Of a stretch of DNA of 64,000 nt, positions 1 through 11,967 are shown one piece after another (the stretch's first letter is position 1; each line of letters opens with the position of its first letter). The DNA is from Adiantum capillus-veneris (taxonomy: Eukaryota; Streptophyta; Polypodiopsida; Polypodiales; Pteridaceae), in assembly GCA_014529385.2 (NCBI GenBank), contig CM043942.1, positions 108,953,141 through 109,017,140 on the forward strand, read 5' to 3'. Below the pieces are notes generated by a model. It did no database searches. It worked only from the letters and a program-made list of their open reading frames with translations, and was not told the origin of the DNA. Made by a program: the position numbers and the translations under genes.

Positions 1-287
1 ATTAGAGAGATTAGAGTAAGAGATAGCACACACACACATATTCTTCTTAAAACTAATTGAATCTTAATAATCTATTAGAGAGATTAGAGTAGGCGATAGC
101 ATACACACACACACACATAGCTAATTGAATCTTACTAATCTATTAGAGAGATTAGAGTAAGAGATAGCACACACACACATATCCTTCTTAAAACTAATTG
201 AATCTTACTAATCTATTAGAGAGATTAGAGTAAGAGATAGCACACATACATCATTCCTAAAGTTAATTGAATTCTTAATTAATACGC
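1..287. repeat. Tandem array, about 73-bp unit, four copies
   Basis: Four head-to-tail copies begin at 1, 74, 142 and 215, each opening with attagagagattagagtaag and followed by a short CA run and a taattgaatcttactaatct tail. Spacings are 73, 68 and 73 bases, so the array is a degenerate minisatellite. It may continue left of the window. It lies next to a minus-strand LTR-like segment and could be part of that LTR, but this cannot be shown here. Confidence 0.85.
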
Positions 288-560
288 ACTTTATTAGTCC
301 ACTAGAGTTTTTGCTCTCTTAGTGGTTTGTAGACTCCTTCTCTCTAAGAGAAGTGGCAGCACTTCGTGAGCACTATAGAAGCAATAGCTATGTCTTAAGT
401 GTGAGCATGGATGCTCTATTTATAGCAGAAAAGAAAACGTCCAAAATTTTTTTTCCCTCAAAAATCATAACCACATTTTTGGTACCTTTGTGGTACCCAT
501 CAGCTTGACCACTTTGTCATTATCATCAAAAGATAAGGCCACACAGCCCCCCCTCATTAA
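288..560 (-). mobile_element. LTR-like fragment with polypurine tract (3' LTR side)
   Basis: On the minus strand a G-rich polypurine tract (complement of 546-558, gccccccctcatt) is followed by a segment starting TGTGTGGCC at 545, the arrangement expected where the internal region of an LTR retrotransposon meets its 3' LTR. About 125 bases further along the minus strand there is a TATA-like motif (complement of ctatttatagc near 418-428). No partner LTR was recognised, so the assignment rests only on these two signals and the TG start. It could also be chance. Confidence 0.35.
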
Positions 561-1553
561 GATTAGTCAAGACTAGTCTCTCCTTTTCATGTGACAGTGT
601 GTCCCACTTTGTCCCCTCCTATGTGAGTCCAGGTGAGTCCATGTGCCTTCATTTGTCATCCCTGTGTATTCTTTTGTCCTTATAATTTTGTTATTTATTT
701 ACTTAATGCTAATTTACTTTACATTTTTAAGTTAAACTTTACAGTCTTATATTAACTTTACAGTAGTAAAAGAAAATTCTACAATCAGTAAATAAGTCTT
801 GCAATAAGTTAGTTATTGATTCATATAGCTAAACATGTCAGAATTTTGTAGCGTAAATTTTAAATTTTAGGTTTTCTCAACCTAGATTTATAATTTGAAC
901 TTGAATATCTTAAATAATGAGTGATGGTTAAAGAAAATTCAAATGCGTAATAGAACTTGTGTGAAATTTGAAAGTAAAGACCTTACAACACTTTTTTGAA
1001 CTTTTTCACTGGACAGTCTTTTCATGATCTATTTTGAGCCTATGAATCAAGTCAAAACTTAATTTGGCCTAAAATGTCAAGAAAAAGTAAATAATCCGAG
1101 TTTTGGCCAACTCTTGAAAATTTTACCTCAAAGTGTTCTTGAGCTTACCCACTGGTTCATACAACTTTTAGGCTTACTGTCCAGTTGGATTGACTGGTTT
1201 GGAGTCTTTTTGTGCTATGTCTAGCCGTAGATCTGAAACTCTGCAACTTTACATAAACAACTCACAGATGATTCATTTGGAGCGAGCAATGTTTTGAAAT
1301 CCTTCTCGGATCCTACTTACCCTACTCCTAGGTTGTCATGCAATGGGGTTGTGGAAAGTGTCCACAAACACTAATTTTCTTGTGTTTTTTATGTTTTTCA
1401 GAGCCTTGATCTTAAGACTTGTCTCGCCAGCAAAAGACGACAATCTTAAGCTACGCGGTTTTTAAAAAGAAAGTTGTACTCTAGGTGAACCTAGAGGAAG
1501 TTAATGGACAACTACACAAGACGCTCGTGTTTTCCCTAGTTTATGTCTATTCG
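561..1553. other. Non-coding AT-rich stretch
   Basis: No open reading frame of note and no protein similarity seen on either strand. If the flanking minus-strand polypurine tract (546-558) and primer site (1554-1571) belong to one element, this would be its roughly 1-kb non-coding internal region; the two flanking LTR-like segments do not visibly match each other, so they more likely belong to different elements. Confidence 0.4.
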
Positions 1554-1571
1554 TCCCCGGCAGCGGCACCA
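1554..1571 (-). promoter_or_regulatory. Primer binding site, tRNA-Asp type
   Basis: The plus strand reads tccccggcagcggcacca, which looks like the 3' end of a plant tRNA-Asp including CCA; its complement is therefore a primer site for minus-strand DNA synthesis. Athila-type Ty3/gypsy elements of plants are known to use tRNA-Asp. On the minus strand it sits 2 bases after a segment ending in CA (complement of TG at 1574), which is the normal spacing from a 5' LTR. Confidence 0.55.
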
Positions 1572-1573
1572 AA

Positions 1574-2685
1574 TGTGGAACGCATGTCTAACCTCACCAT
1601 CCTATCTTATTGCAGTATTAGCGAGAACCACGATTAATTTGTCAAACCATGGGACGAAGCTGACTCGACTAGTGCATAGAGGCTACAAGATGTTGTCAAT
1701 CTCTTGGAAAACAACTAACAACTCGCATCTAAGTCAAGCTACACTCAAGTGACTGAAATCACCAAAATCCAATCGCTCATCGGCAAGCAAATCACATCCG
1801 TTACAGCATCAAATGACATCCAAACATAACGAAACTTCTAGGACAAGTTTATAAGACCTAAGCACACATGCCTATGGCTTCAAATCCCACTTTAGATCAA
1901 GTTCCAAAATCGCGATTATTAACAGCAGTGGATTTTTGACCTAGTCATTTTCGACCCAGAATGCATCTAAATGCTTAGCAATGATGCCCCAATACCCCGC
2001 CTATGCTTAATTTTCATTTTAAAAGTGTAAATCCCTAGTTATGATGAAATTAGGCTGCGGGTCGGCGATGCCAAAAGCTACGAAATAATGTGACTGGCTT
2101 ACGTCAATGCGTAGAGCTCTTACCTGCGATTGCAATGCAACAAACGCATTCGCAATGTGACAACCGGGGAGGGAGTAGGAAGCGGGAGAAGGAGAGAAGT
2201 GAGCGCCGTTAGCTCACGCTGTGTATTTCTTATCCAAAAACTTAATAAAATCTTTACAAATTTGGCTTTTATACCTTAGCCAAGGTCTAAAATGTGTAAT
2301 GTCCGACGCCCAAGACCTTTGAGGCTCCACATTTATTGTATCTGCAACCCAGGTACACTAAGTGACCTATGCTTTACATCTTGGAACTCTTATTGAGCCT
2401 GTAACACGTTACAATTATCCCAATGGCTAAATAAATCGTAAAATTACAATACATGGCCATTTTGGAAAAATGTGAAAAGTGTCTAACTCCAATCTTTACT
2501 GCTTCTTCACTTTGATCTTCGATGTGCATTCGTACCTCTTCAGTCTTTAGCAGCTTCTGTTAACTGACGTTGACTCAGTTAACACACACTCTCTCTCTCT
2601 CTTATCTCTCTTGTGTGTGAAAATTATCTCTCTGTATCCAGTAAACCACTCTAACCTCTACTTAGCTACACCTTAATTCCTAACA
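1574..2685 (-). mobile_element. Candidate 5' LTR of a decayed Athila-like element
   Basis: Next to the tRNA-Asp primer site a segment opens with tgtggaacgc at 1574. A plausible other end is cctaaca at 2679-2685, which gives a short inverted terminal motif (TGTGGAA against TGTTAGGAA). On the minus strand a TATA-like box (complement of ggcttttatacc near 2262) lies inside it, as expected for an LTR promoter. No second copy lies in the window, so the outer boundary is a guess. Short frames in this span show no recognisable protein. Confidence 0.35.
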
Positions 2686-4101
2686 GTCAGGAACAAACCA
2701 CCACTGCAACTGGTATGATTTTGTTACCCGGGTATACAAAATGAAGGATATTTGGATTTGGATTTGACATGGGTATCTATATTGGCAGATATTTGGATTT
2801 GGAAGTGGTATATGATGATTTTCTGTCGTGACAGTGTTTATGAAATTGAACTTGAGATTGATGAGAATTGATTTATACAATGATGAGTGTGACCAATGAT
2901 ATCCTAATTCATCAGGGTATGACATATACTGCTTATTCTAGTGGTATGGGACACTAGAATAGGTAGTATGTGGATGACGAAATGCATAAGCAATGTTGTT
3001 TAGTTTCATTATTTTTACTATATGCTATTTTCTTTGACGCCGATTTCTAATCACTTTCTTACAAGTATCGTTTGCAGATTTCTTATCTTTGCAATTGAGG
3101 ACAGTTGCTTTTCAATGGAGAGGTATGTTATAGAATTGACATTTTATTATTTATTGCAGCTGACAGGTGGAAAAGACTAGACCCAGCTTGGCCTATGTGA
3201 ATGGATTTGTATATCATGTACATTTTATTATTCAAGTGCTCTTTTATGAGCTTTGTCCATTTATGACCGGCCGGCCAATTTGTAATCAATTTGACCATTC
3301 AAGAAATCTATAAATGAAATACGTGCAAGAGGAAAATGGTCACTCTTGCACGGGGGGGAGATTGCACCCAGTGTCTGTGTATTCTTCTCTCCTCTCTTCT
3401 CTTCTCTCTCACCGTGCCGGCGTAGCACTCCGCTCTAGGAGGTGCGTCTGCACGTGCTCTCTTGCCCTCTCCCGCTCTTTGTCTCTCTTGTATTGCGTGC
3501 GGCTTGGAGTATGTGCAATGATGGTTGCCAGGTATACAGTTTTGTCGATTTATGGCTTGCTATGTGCTATTTTGAGTATTTTGCAGGGCTCTCCATGCTC
3601 CCGTTTATAGCAGATGTTGCTTACCCTAACATTTTGATAACAAACCTTGACACATATTTAAAGAATCTATTGTAGTAGCTCATGGGTTCATGTTTTGGAA
3701 ACTGTCATATGCTAAATGTTTCTAGTCTTGATAGCCATGTAATTGCGGAACCAAATATTTCTTTGTGGCATTGTCAATTGGTCCATGTAAACCAAAAGGA
3801 AAAATTTAATGGTGACATTCTCTTGTTCATATTATTTTCTTGGCGTCAATTTTTGTGACCTCACTTGAGAATCGCCTTCTTTTTCCATAGACGTGATTTC
3901 TCAAACTAGAGTAGCATCCAATCACTTTCCTTAAACTGCAATCACATCGATGCTTGCCTGCTGCCTTCTTATCCTGTGCTGCTTGAGACTTCTGCATGCC
4001 ATATCCAAGTAATGATAAGTTTAAAAAAGTGGGCCTATGTCTACACTATGTTGAGAGGTGCATGATACTTTGCTACAAATATTGAGGATGATGTAGCATG
4101 T
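2686..4101. other. No recognisable gene
   Basis: AT-rich sequence with short open frames only. A C/T-rich stretch at about 3380-3490 follows a run of seven G at 3351-3357. I see no domain, tRNA or repeat that I can support. Confidence 0.5.
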
Positions 4102-4562
4102 TGTTGGATCCATGATTGCATCACAAAGTTTGGCTAGAATCCATGGCTACAATCAATTCCCTAAGCCTTACTCCACCAGAATCCACAACGTTCATAAATT
4201 AAAAATATCTACAAAGCTTCTCGATGCACAAGATTTCTAAACCTTATAGCTGAAAGCTTTGTTCTCTGCAAGCTTTTGAACACCAAGCTCTGAAACAACT
4301 TGCTAGACTAGAGAGTACATACAGTATGAGAGAAGAAAGATAAGAGCACACATATTTGGGTGTATAAATTGTGGTGGCTTAAAGACAATGACAAACAACA
4401 TGATGATTGGCCAAATGAAACTAATATGAAAATACACAAAACCTACTTGTATGTAAAGAACACCTTAGGCTTGGAACTATTACTTGATTTGCATTGAGGA
4501 AAGGACATCTTATATATAAGTTCACCTTTAATAGAATCACTTACTTCAACACCCCTCCTTGA
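4102..4562 (-). mobile_element. Candidate 3' LTR plus polypurine tract
   Basis: A segment begins tgttggatcc at 4102 and ends cttcaaca at 4551, giving TGTTG...CAACA ends. Directly beyond, 4552-4561 reads cccctcctt, the complement of a polypurine tract, so on the minus strand the order is tract then LTR. The bases tatatataag near 4510-4520 could be a promoter element. The internal region to the right shows no retrotransposon protein that I can read, so the element is decayed or non-autonomous. Confidence 0.4.
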
Positions 4563-4826
4563 TGCCTACTCAACCTCTTTTAGCTTGAGTAGTGTCAACA
4601 AGGATGTAGGTTCCCTTCCCCCCAATGCTTGCCTAGCCTCTAAATTAGACAATGTCATTAGGGTGTAGGCTTACAAAATATTTAGCTTTCTTGGCTATTT
4701 TATTTTTCTCTTCTAGGCATGCATAGCACTTTCCCTCCAGGTGCGATTCTATAGGCATATGTTGGGATTACCTTGTAGGCATGCAAATTGTTTATGTTTC
4801 AACAATTGAGTGTTTTTCTACTTTCA
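4563..4826. other. Non-coding, possible retroelement interior
   Basis: No open frame or domain recognised. It would be the 3' internal region of the element proposed at 4102-4562. Confidence 0.3.
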
Positions 4827-4954
4827 TTGCATTTTGCTGACAAATTGTTTGTAGTCGTGAACCCGTGGACCATCCCCATTGACCCTAAAATTGCATTTTG
4901 CTGACAAATTGTTTGTAGTCATAGATCCATAGACCGTCATCATTGACCCTAAAA
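4827..4954. repeat. 64-bp tandem duplication
   Basis: Two adjacent copies (4827-4890 and 4891-4954) share ttgcattttgctgacaaat, tttgtagtc and attgaccctaaaattg with several point differences between them, so the duplication is not recent. Confidence 0.85.
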
Positions 4955-5636
4955 TTGATGGAAGCTTTGAGGTATTTCTTCTTCTTTCCGAGTTGACTTC
5001 GACTCTTTTCATTGCAATTCTTTGTCTAACATCTTTGCATATTCGATGGCAAGCTTTTATGAGATGTTTTGGTTCTTCTTGTCAACTTGAATTGCTTCTG
5101 TACGCAGTGATGTAAGATGAAATGAAAATGCATTTTTTTACAAGAGTGTATATATACTATGCATAAAATGAATTTGGTGCTTCTTCTTTGCTCCTTCTAA
5201 TTTTGGTGATGAGCTTTGCCAAAGCTTTGACTTGTCACATTCAACCATGAGGTAGAATTATTTCTTGAATTTGAATTTGATATAACATGCACATTATTAG
5301 GCGGCCTTAACTTTTGTGCTTCTTGATGCAAAGGTAGTGTCTAGACCAGTACACTGTTGACTAACCCTAGCCATGGGTACAATTTCTTCTCTCATGAGAC
5401 ATGAAACTATGGGAAAACCCTCTAGTCTACTAGATGCCTATGTGGAAACACTCATGTGATAATTCATATGATGCTTTACACCTAGGAAAATGACTTATAT
5501 GATGGTGTAATTGTTGCTTACTAGCCCATGAAATAAACATCAAATGAGCCTATATATTCAACTTTATATATACTAATGTTAGATCAATTAGCAAGAGCCC
5601 TTGAGTTTACATTGTTGTGTTACTCTAATCTTTCAA

Positions 5637-5638
<2 letters not shown>
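4955..5638. other. No recognisable gene
   Basis: AT-rich sequence, only short frames, no domain recognised. Confidence 0.5.
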
Positions 5639-5671
<33 letters not shown>

Positions 5672-5690
5672 GCGCGCGCACGCGCGCACA
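5639..5690. repeat. Compound AC/GC microsatellite
   Basis: An (AC) run of about 15 dinucleotides passes directly into alternating CG with one CA interruption. Alternating purine-pyrimidine tracts of this kind can adopt left-handed DNA; that is established for such sequences in general and not shown here. Confidence 0.95.
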
Positions 5691-8516
5691 TCTACATGGA
5701 CATAAACTCGTGGTTCATTATCTCAGACATAGTGACTTGTTTCACGGTCCTTCACAACTTCATACCCCAATCTCACCAAGATATTGATGTACCTTTGTGG
5801 CTCTTCCAGTACCCAAAGCAAGGGCATGGTGTCTCATATACATATGATTCCACAGTTATTCCGACCACATAGCACAGTGATAGCATTTGATCTCCTTATC
5901 CAACCGATACATTGCTAATCTATTGACTACTGTTATATATTTCAAAACAACCAAGTTTTGAAAAATATCAAATCTGACAATTTCACATCTTTGGGAAATA
6001 TGTGACAGATTGATGTCCTACCATAGATATCATGAACCACTAAGGTGTAATCTTACTACCACCTATACCTATGTATTGATTTAGCTTATTTTTAATGCAT
6101 TCTTTTCTTCACCTCAATGATGGGTATGTCTTGCATCTTTGAAAAAAAATATTAATTGCTATTGTATATGGTATACATTGCCATTTTTCCTTTGTGGTTT
6201 CACCGTAATCATAAGTAAAGATACCCATAAAATGTGTCCTTCGATGACGATCTAAGGTTTCTTGAATAAAGTATAATGGATGTCCGCTCTGGTTACTATG
6301 GACTTCAATACCTAACCATACCACACTCTAAACTTAGCATATCTCGGATCTTCTGAACTAAACGAAACACTAAATTGATTAACATCATACTTCACGTCCC
6401 CTCACTTTATAAATGTTGTTGTAAATATCACTCGTGGACCTTACAAACCTGGGTTTTTTTTTTTTATAAAGGGTGGTTAATCTCCTAAGAAAGATCTGGC
6501 ATGATGGGCAGTCGAATAGCATTTAAATTTATATACATGGGAAGTTATAACCCACCATGCATGGGTGTTATGACACCATGTGCTGGCTTACTAAGAATAT
6601 CACGTAAAAACCTATGCAATACTCTTTTGCACTTGCAACAGGTTTTTCTACAGCACCATTGCGCACAACCTTCTCATCCCCACACACACACACACAACAC
6701 ACACCAGGCATGGATGAGATTTGCATGGAGGAACCCTGTGTACACACTCACGCACAGGCACATAACAGTCTTTCTCCCTACGCATAAACCCTTTTTCTCT
6801 GATGCGCTTGCGCATGCTGTTTCACCTTGCTCAAATATGACTGCCTCATATAGATGATTTTGAGATGGTGTAGGATTGTCCATCATACATGCACTTCACT
6901 TGTAGCATGAATGTATATGCACACGTTTACACACTGGCACATTATAGTTTCAACCATGGCTATTCAACAGTGGCTCTGCTCAAAAACATCATTTTGGCTA
7001 TGTGGAAGCGGATTGGTTGAGAGCCTGAGCGTACACACACCTTCAACACTTTATGCACCAACGATTATGTAAAAGGAAACATCCTTATGCAGATAGGTGT
7101 ATCGGCACCTACTTAGTATGTTTAACATGTAAACTAGTTTTATGGTGCACTTTGTGGGTCATATTATGTCTTTTGATGATGGTATGCTAGTTTTTGACTT
7201 AGTACCACTCAGTACATATCTTTTTCACACTTCATTAAGTTAAGATGCTAATATGCAGATGGTTTTTTTGTATGATTGGGGATATGCTCTTACATATGGA
7301 TTCAAACTTGGGTTGCAAATACGATGTATGGTATGAATTAAAGCATATGAATGTTAATGGAAACATACCTAAAAGTATAAGCTGCCCCATCCCATTGCAG
7401 GTGCTTTAGAACTTGCGGCTCAATTTTTCGGCCATTTCTTATCGATACATTTTGTGGGTATCTTCATAAATAAATAAATATTTTACCTATGCTTATATAT
7501 TAGTTTAATTTTCTCTTTTACTATCACTTGTGAAAATCCATATAGAATAATAAATAAAATTTGGTGATTTACTTCACATGGGAAACATCTTGAGATGGAG
7601 GTATTCAAAGTAAATGTCCATTTCCTACAAATTTCAAGAAGGCTTCAATGCAAAAGGAGAGGAAGAGTTCTCCTTGTAATTGTTTTCTAGGATGGGTAGT
7701 TTTCAAAGGCTATGGAAAAGGAAATACCACTATTGTTCTCCATAGGCTTTTATGCAAATTGAAAAAAGAATGGGGACACATAGTACATAGAAAATTGGAA
7801 ACATGAAGGACTTTGGGCAGCATTCAAATATTAAAAAATGGACTCATCACTTGCTATCAAAATGCAAACTCGTTTTTGAGTCTCTCTCCTAACATTCTAG
7901 TCAATATTTTTTCTCTTGCTTCTTTTACAATAAAAAACATGCCTATGACCAATCATCATGATCCGGAGGGCTTGTTCGGGCCTCTCTAGGGCTCTAAAAT
8001 TCATCTATCCATGAAAAAAAACCCATATCTTTTCTCTCTATTTTTCATATATATTTTACACACTCTCTTTTCATTACACACGCACACACACCCACACACA
8101 CACCCCATTTTCATTAGCATGAACAAGAAGCTTCACAGATTTGGTTATGGCTTCTATGTGTATATCTACATATTTCATTACTTTTCTAGCATAATTCACC
8201 TATTTTTTCTTGCTCTATCTCATATCCTAGCTCCATAGCTCTAAAATAAACTAGTTTTTTTCCTGTTTGAATTCAAAATCTATCCTTTGATTGCTTTCTT
8301 AATACTAGAGGTTTGACTCCCTTAAATTGCCAAATAAAGAGGCCCTCTTAGACCCCATTTTCTTCCTTATGATGCCAAAGATAAGAGAGAAGAGGAATTG
8401 GTGGTTTCTTCTACAATTGTAGGCTCATTTTGGTGGTCTCATTAAAAAAGAGGTGGTTTTTGTCTCCGCATCTTGATGGTGTTCTTCCATCTCCTGTGTG
8501 CTAAACATCATGGAAT
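5691..8516. other. Long stretch without recognisable gene
   Basis: AT-rich DNA with short frames only. It holds small AC-rich patches (about 6679-6705 and 8076-8105) and a poly-T run followed by ataaag at 6458-6475 that resembles the tail of the SINE at 38.9 kb but has no matching body. The motif aaataaagaggcc at about 8332 recurs in the 212-bp duplication at 26.1 kb, so part of this stretch is shared repeat DNA. Confidence 0.5.
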
Positions 8517-8744
8517 TGTTACCATGTACATGTGGTAGTGATGTGTGTAACCACACTTAGGACCGTCGGGGCATTTTTTCCCTCACTAGGAGGTTTTTCC
8601 CCCGTGCATTGCATATACGCCCATCACTCTAGGGCTAACTTATCTTTCCATAGCACACTAAGTAATACACTCTCTATTGTGTGCCTTGAGCTTCCTTCAT
8701 CTTCTCCAAGCTGTGTGTGTTTTCTTGCAACCCTAATTCCAAAA
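8517..8744 (+). repeat. 5' LTR of copia element 1
   Basis: Begins TGTTACCATG and ends at the position equivalent to CCAACA in the copy at 53.8 kb (here ccaaaa). It is about 228 bases and aligns along its whole length with the 3' LTR, with scattered differences and small indels. Confidence 0.9.
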
Positions 8745-8746
8745 AT

Positions 8747-8759
8747 TGGTATCAGAGCA
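8747..8759 (+). promoter_or_regulatory. Primer binding site (initiator-Met tRNA)
   Basis: TGGTATCAGAGCA, complementary to the 3' end of plant initiator methionine tRNA, starts 2 bases after the 5' LTR. This is the standard first-strand primer site of plant copia elements. Confidence 0.95.
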
Positions 8760-9060
8760 TGTTGCGTCCTCTTGGGCTTAGTTGCCAGCAGCTCCAGCAC
8801 ACGCCTGCTCACTTTCTCTAAATTTTGTGAGCTTTGGCGAGCATTTGTAGGTCGACAAATTTTTTGGATAAGCTCGTAGAGCTTAGTTTTCTCAAATTTT
8901 TTATTCTATTTCTTCATTTTGTGCAAATATTTTGTGAGTGTCATTTTTTGCATAACAGGTCCCTTACAGTCTTTTACGGTTTGTGCTATATACCACGTAT
9001 TGTTCCCACTTTATTTCTCCTCTTTTCGGGCAGTTTTCACATCAGGTGCAGGCATTCGTC

Positions 9061-9887
9061 ATGGCCGACAACAACACAGATGTGTTCAAGATGTTTGCTG
9101 CTGTGAGGACAGATTGGATGGGGACAATTACCCTATGTGGGCTTATATGATGCAACATGTTCTTGTGTCATAGGGAATTTGGAACATTGTGTAGGGCATT
9201 GATGTACGTCTTGGTTCTGAGGATACAAGCGATGTTGAGGATGTTGAAGGTCTTGCGACAAGAATTGCTATACTGCTAGAGTTGTTTTGCATATGGCAGA
9301 ACAAGCTCGTGCTCGAGATGTAAAAGATGCGTAGACTCATGCATTGATTGTGTTGTCTGTGAAGCGCATTATTACTCCTCACATTAGTTTAGAAAAATCT
9401 GCAAAATAGGCTTGGGATATTCTGGGTGGTCTTTATGCAAATCACAGCTAAACTTGCATTGCTACGTAAAGAGCTGGAGTCAAAGATTATGCATGAGGAA
9501 GATGACATGGGCATTGTCCTTGCTGGTGTCAAGGATATCAATGAGCAAGTTATTTTTGCAGATGAAGTCATTTCAGATAGTTCCCTTGTGCAGGCTGTTC
9601 TTGATGCCTTGCCAAATTCTTACCAGACTTTTGCTAGTACTTAGAGACTTATGACCCATTAAAATCTTGAAGTTATCAAGTTTGATGCATTATATGCACA
9701 TTGTTGTTTCAAGAGTCGCTTTCCAGAAAAAATAGGACTAGACAGCGTGCAAATGAACATGCTTTTATCGCTGCTAAAAAAAAAAGGTGGTAAGAGTAAT
9801 GCAGCCACTTCTCATGGTTCTTCTGCGAGTGGAAGATCACATGTTCCTAATGCTTCTACTGGCAGCAATTTGTCTGGAAATTTTGGT
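9061..9887 (+). pseudogene. copia gag relic (UBN2-type capsid region)
   Basis: Starts at the ATG of atggccgacaacaacacaga and matches, with many stops and frameshifts, the better preserved gag at 54295 of the same family: DNN-DVFKMFAA, then GDNYPMWAYMMQHVLVS, HEEDDMG and SDSSLVQAVLDALPNSYQTF can be read in different frames. Gag would form the virus-like particle that packages element RNA. The zinc knuckle that should follow is missing because the deletion starts at about 9888 (after ggaaattttggtgat). It is non-functional as a complete protein. Confidence 0.85.
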
Positions 9888-11187
9888 GATAGTCGTATGA
9901 CTATTGTGCATTTTCTATATGCATTGGCAGTTCATTTTGGTTGGGATGTACATCAATCAGACATTCTTACTGCTTTCTTGAATGGTGACATATTTGAGGA
10001 AGTTTATGTAACGCAGCCTCACAGTTTTGTCAAGAAAGGACAAGAAGATAAGGTGTGCAAATGTAACAAAGCTTTGTATGGGTTGAAGCAATCTCCTCGT
10101 GCTTGGTATGAGAAGGTTGACACTTGTTTGGTCAAACGAGGCTTTGGTGACAGTCCAACAAAAAGCACATTGTATGTAAAGTGTGAGGGTGATGTACTTC
10201 TCATTGTGGTTCTTTATGTGGATGATTTGCTGATCACTAGACTAAATGAGAGACATATTGCTGAATTCAGGGCTGATTTGAATGCTACTTTCAAGATGAA
10301 AGATTTGGGGTTGTTGCATCATTACTTGGGTATACAATTTAAGCAGTGTGATGGTGGTATTGCCTTGTGTTAGAGAAGTCACATAGAGACATTGCTATGT
10401 AAATTTGGACTTGAGAATTGCAAACCTATTGCCACTCCCATGAAAATTGGTTTGAAATTGAGTCTTCATGATGGTGGTGATCCTGCAAATGTTGCTCTTT
10501 ACCAAACTGCTGTTGGATGCCTCATTTATGTATGCAACACGAGGACGGATATTGAGTTTGCAATCTCATATGTTAGCAATTTCATGCATAGCCTAGGGTC
10601 TAAGCATTGGCAAGCTGTCATAGGATTTTTTTCTACTTGAGTGGCACTTTACATCTTGGCTTGTTTTATCCCAAGGGGGGATCATTGCTGCCAAATTGCA
10701 TGCTTTTTTGGAATCAGATTGGGCTGGTTGTTTTGACACACGAGTGTCCACAAGTGGTTTTTGTTTCATGCTTGGCAGCTCATGCATATCATGGTTGAAC
10801 AAGAAGAAACTTACTATGGTCACTTCCAGTTATCAGGCTGAGTACAGTGCAGTCTTCACAGCTATGATTGAAGGTGTATGGGTCAGATGCCTTATGGATG
10901 ATTTGCGTGTTGGACAGGACACTGCCAACACTATCTACACTGACAGTCACAGGGAATTCGCAGTTGTGAGCAACCCAGCTTTTCATGCTCGCACAAATCA
11001 CATTGAGGTGCATTACCACTATGTCAGGGAGAGGCTCTCAACAAGAGAGATCAGCTTGGCTTATGTGCCAACACATGACAACCTTGCAGATCTTTTCACA
11101 AAGGCATTTTCTCATGAGAAGTTGAAGCTTTCCACAAAGCTTTGGGCTTACTCCCCTTTGTGGACTGATCATGTCCTCAGGGCATGA
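9888..11187 (+). pseudogene. copia reverse transcriptase-RNase H relic
   Basis: The deletion joins gag in frame to the middle of reverse transcriptase, giving a 208-residue open frame ending at 10373 that runs from the gag tail into WDVHQSDILTAFLNGD, KALYGLKQSPRAWYEK and the catalytic YVDD (10215-10226). A stop at 10371-10373 interrupts the frame, which resumes with CLIYVCNTRTDIEFAISYVS. After a frameshift near 10640 the RNase H part follows to 11187, including DSHREFAVVSNPAFHARTNH and a conserved LADLFTKA tail. It would copy RNA to DNA and degrade the RNA template. With stops, a frameshift and a missing N-terminal half it is a pseudogene. Confidence 0.92.
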
Positions 11188-11244
11188 CACTTTTCTTTAC
11201 TCTATGTGCCAACTCTCATTGACTGTATCACTCCAGGGGGGATT

Positions 11245-11475
11245 TTCTACCATATACATGTGGTAGTGATGTGTGTGAACACATACAAGACCTTAAAAGC
11301 ATTTTTTTTTCTCACTATGAGGTTTTTTCCCCCGTGCATTGTATATACACCCATCACTCAAGGGCTAACTTATCTTTCCATAGCACACTAAGTAATACAC
11401 TCTCTGTTGTGTGCCTTGAGCTTCCTTCATCTTCTCCAAGTTGTGTGTGTTTTTCTTGCAACCCTAATTCCATCA
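11245..11475 (+). repeat. 3' LTR of copia element 1
   Basis: About 231 bases, aligned with 8517-8744. The first bases have mutated (ttctacc in place of tgttacc) and the end reads ccatca, followed directly by the target duplication ggaat. Confidence 0.9.
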
Positions 11476-11480
11476 GGAAT

Positions 11481-11811
11481 CTATGCAATTGAAAGTTTTT
11501 CAAGTGTCCTATGTTTTTTGGTTCTTTGGGTGACGTTTTGTGTGTGTAGCCCTAACCTTGAGTAAGCTATTGTAAGAGGATTGCAAGGTGGAGATGAATC
11601 CCTTGGCCCTAAGACAATGCATGGGGTGGTTAGATTTAAGTGTGTGTTTTGTGTTGATGAAAAATGGGACTTAAATATCTAGCCATTTTAGTGCCAATTT
11701 CATTTAGCCTATTTGTTTTGTGGTTTTGTTTTAGTTGAGGTGCTCATATCACTTATCAATCTTCTTGAAGCTTTGAGTATGAGGATTTTTCATGGTGGTG
11801 GATAACGAAGT
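11481..11811. other. No recognisable gene
   Basis: T/G-rich non-coding stretch between the copia element and a long microsatellite; nothing supported. Confidence 0.5.

Positions 11812-11967
<156 letters not shown>

Larger units (their letters stand above)
8517..11475 (+). mobile_element. Ty1/copia element, internally deleted, with target duplication
   Basis: The element has two similar LTRs (8517-8744 and 11245-11475), an initiator-Met primer site just after the first, a polypurine tract (ccaggggggattt) just before the second, and an identical 5-bp target duplication ggaat at 8512-8516 and 11476-11480. Inside are a gag relic and a reverse transcriptase-RNase H relic. The zinc knuckle, protease, integrase and first part of reverse transcriptase are absent, so the internal region is about 2.5 kb, well below the usual 4-5 kb for the family. 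The same LTR family recurs at 53809-54035, where the complementary domains survive. Confidence 0.93.

Noticed and set aside
1-287. CRISPR-like array because of regular repeats
   Set aside because: Repeats are directly adjacent without unique spacers, vary in sequence, and the surroundings are plant DNA.
6458-6475. Poly-T followed by ataaag as a second SINE tail
   Set aside because: Only the tail resembles the SINE at 38.9 kb; the adjoining body and any tRNA-like head do not match.
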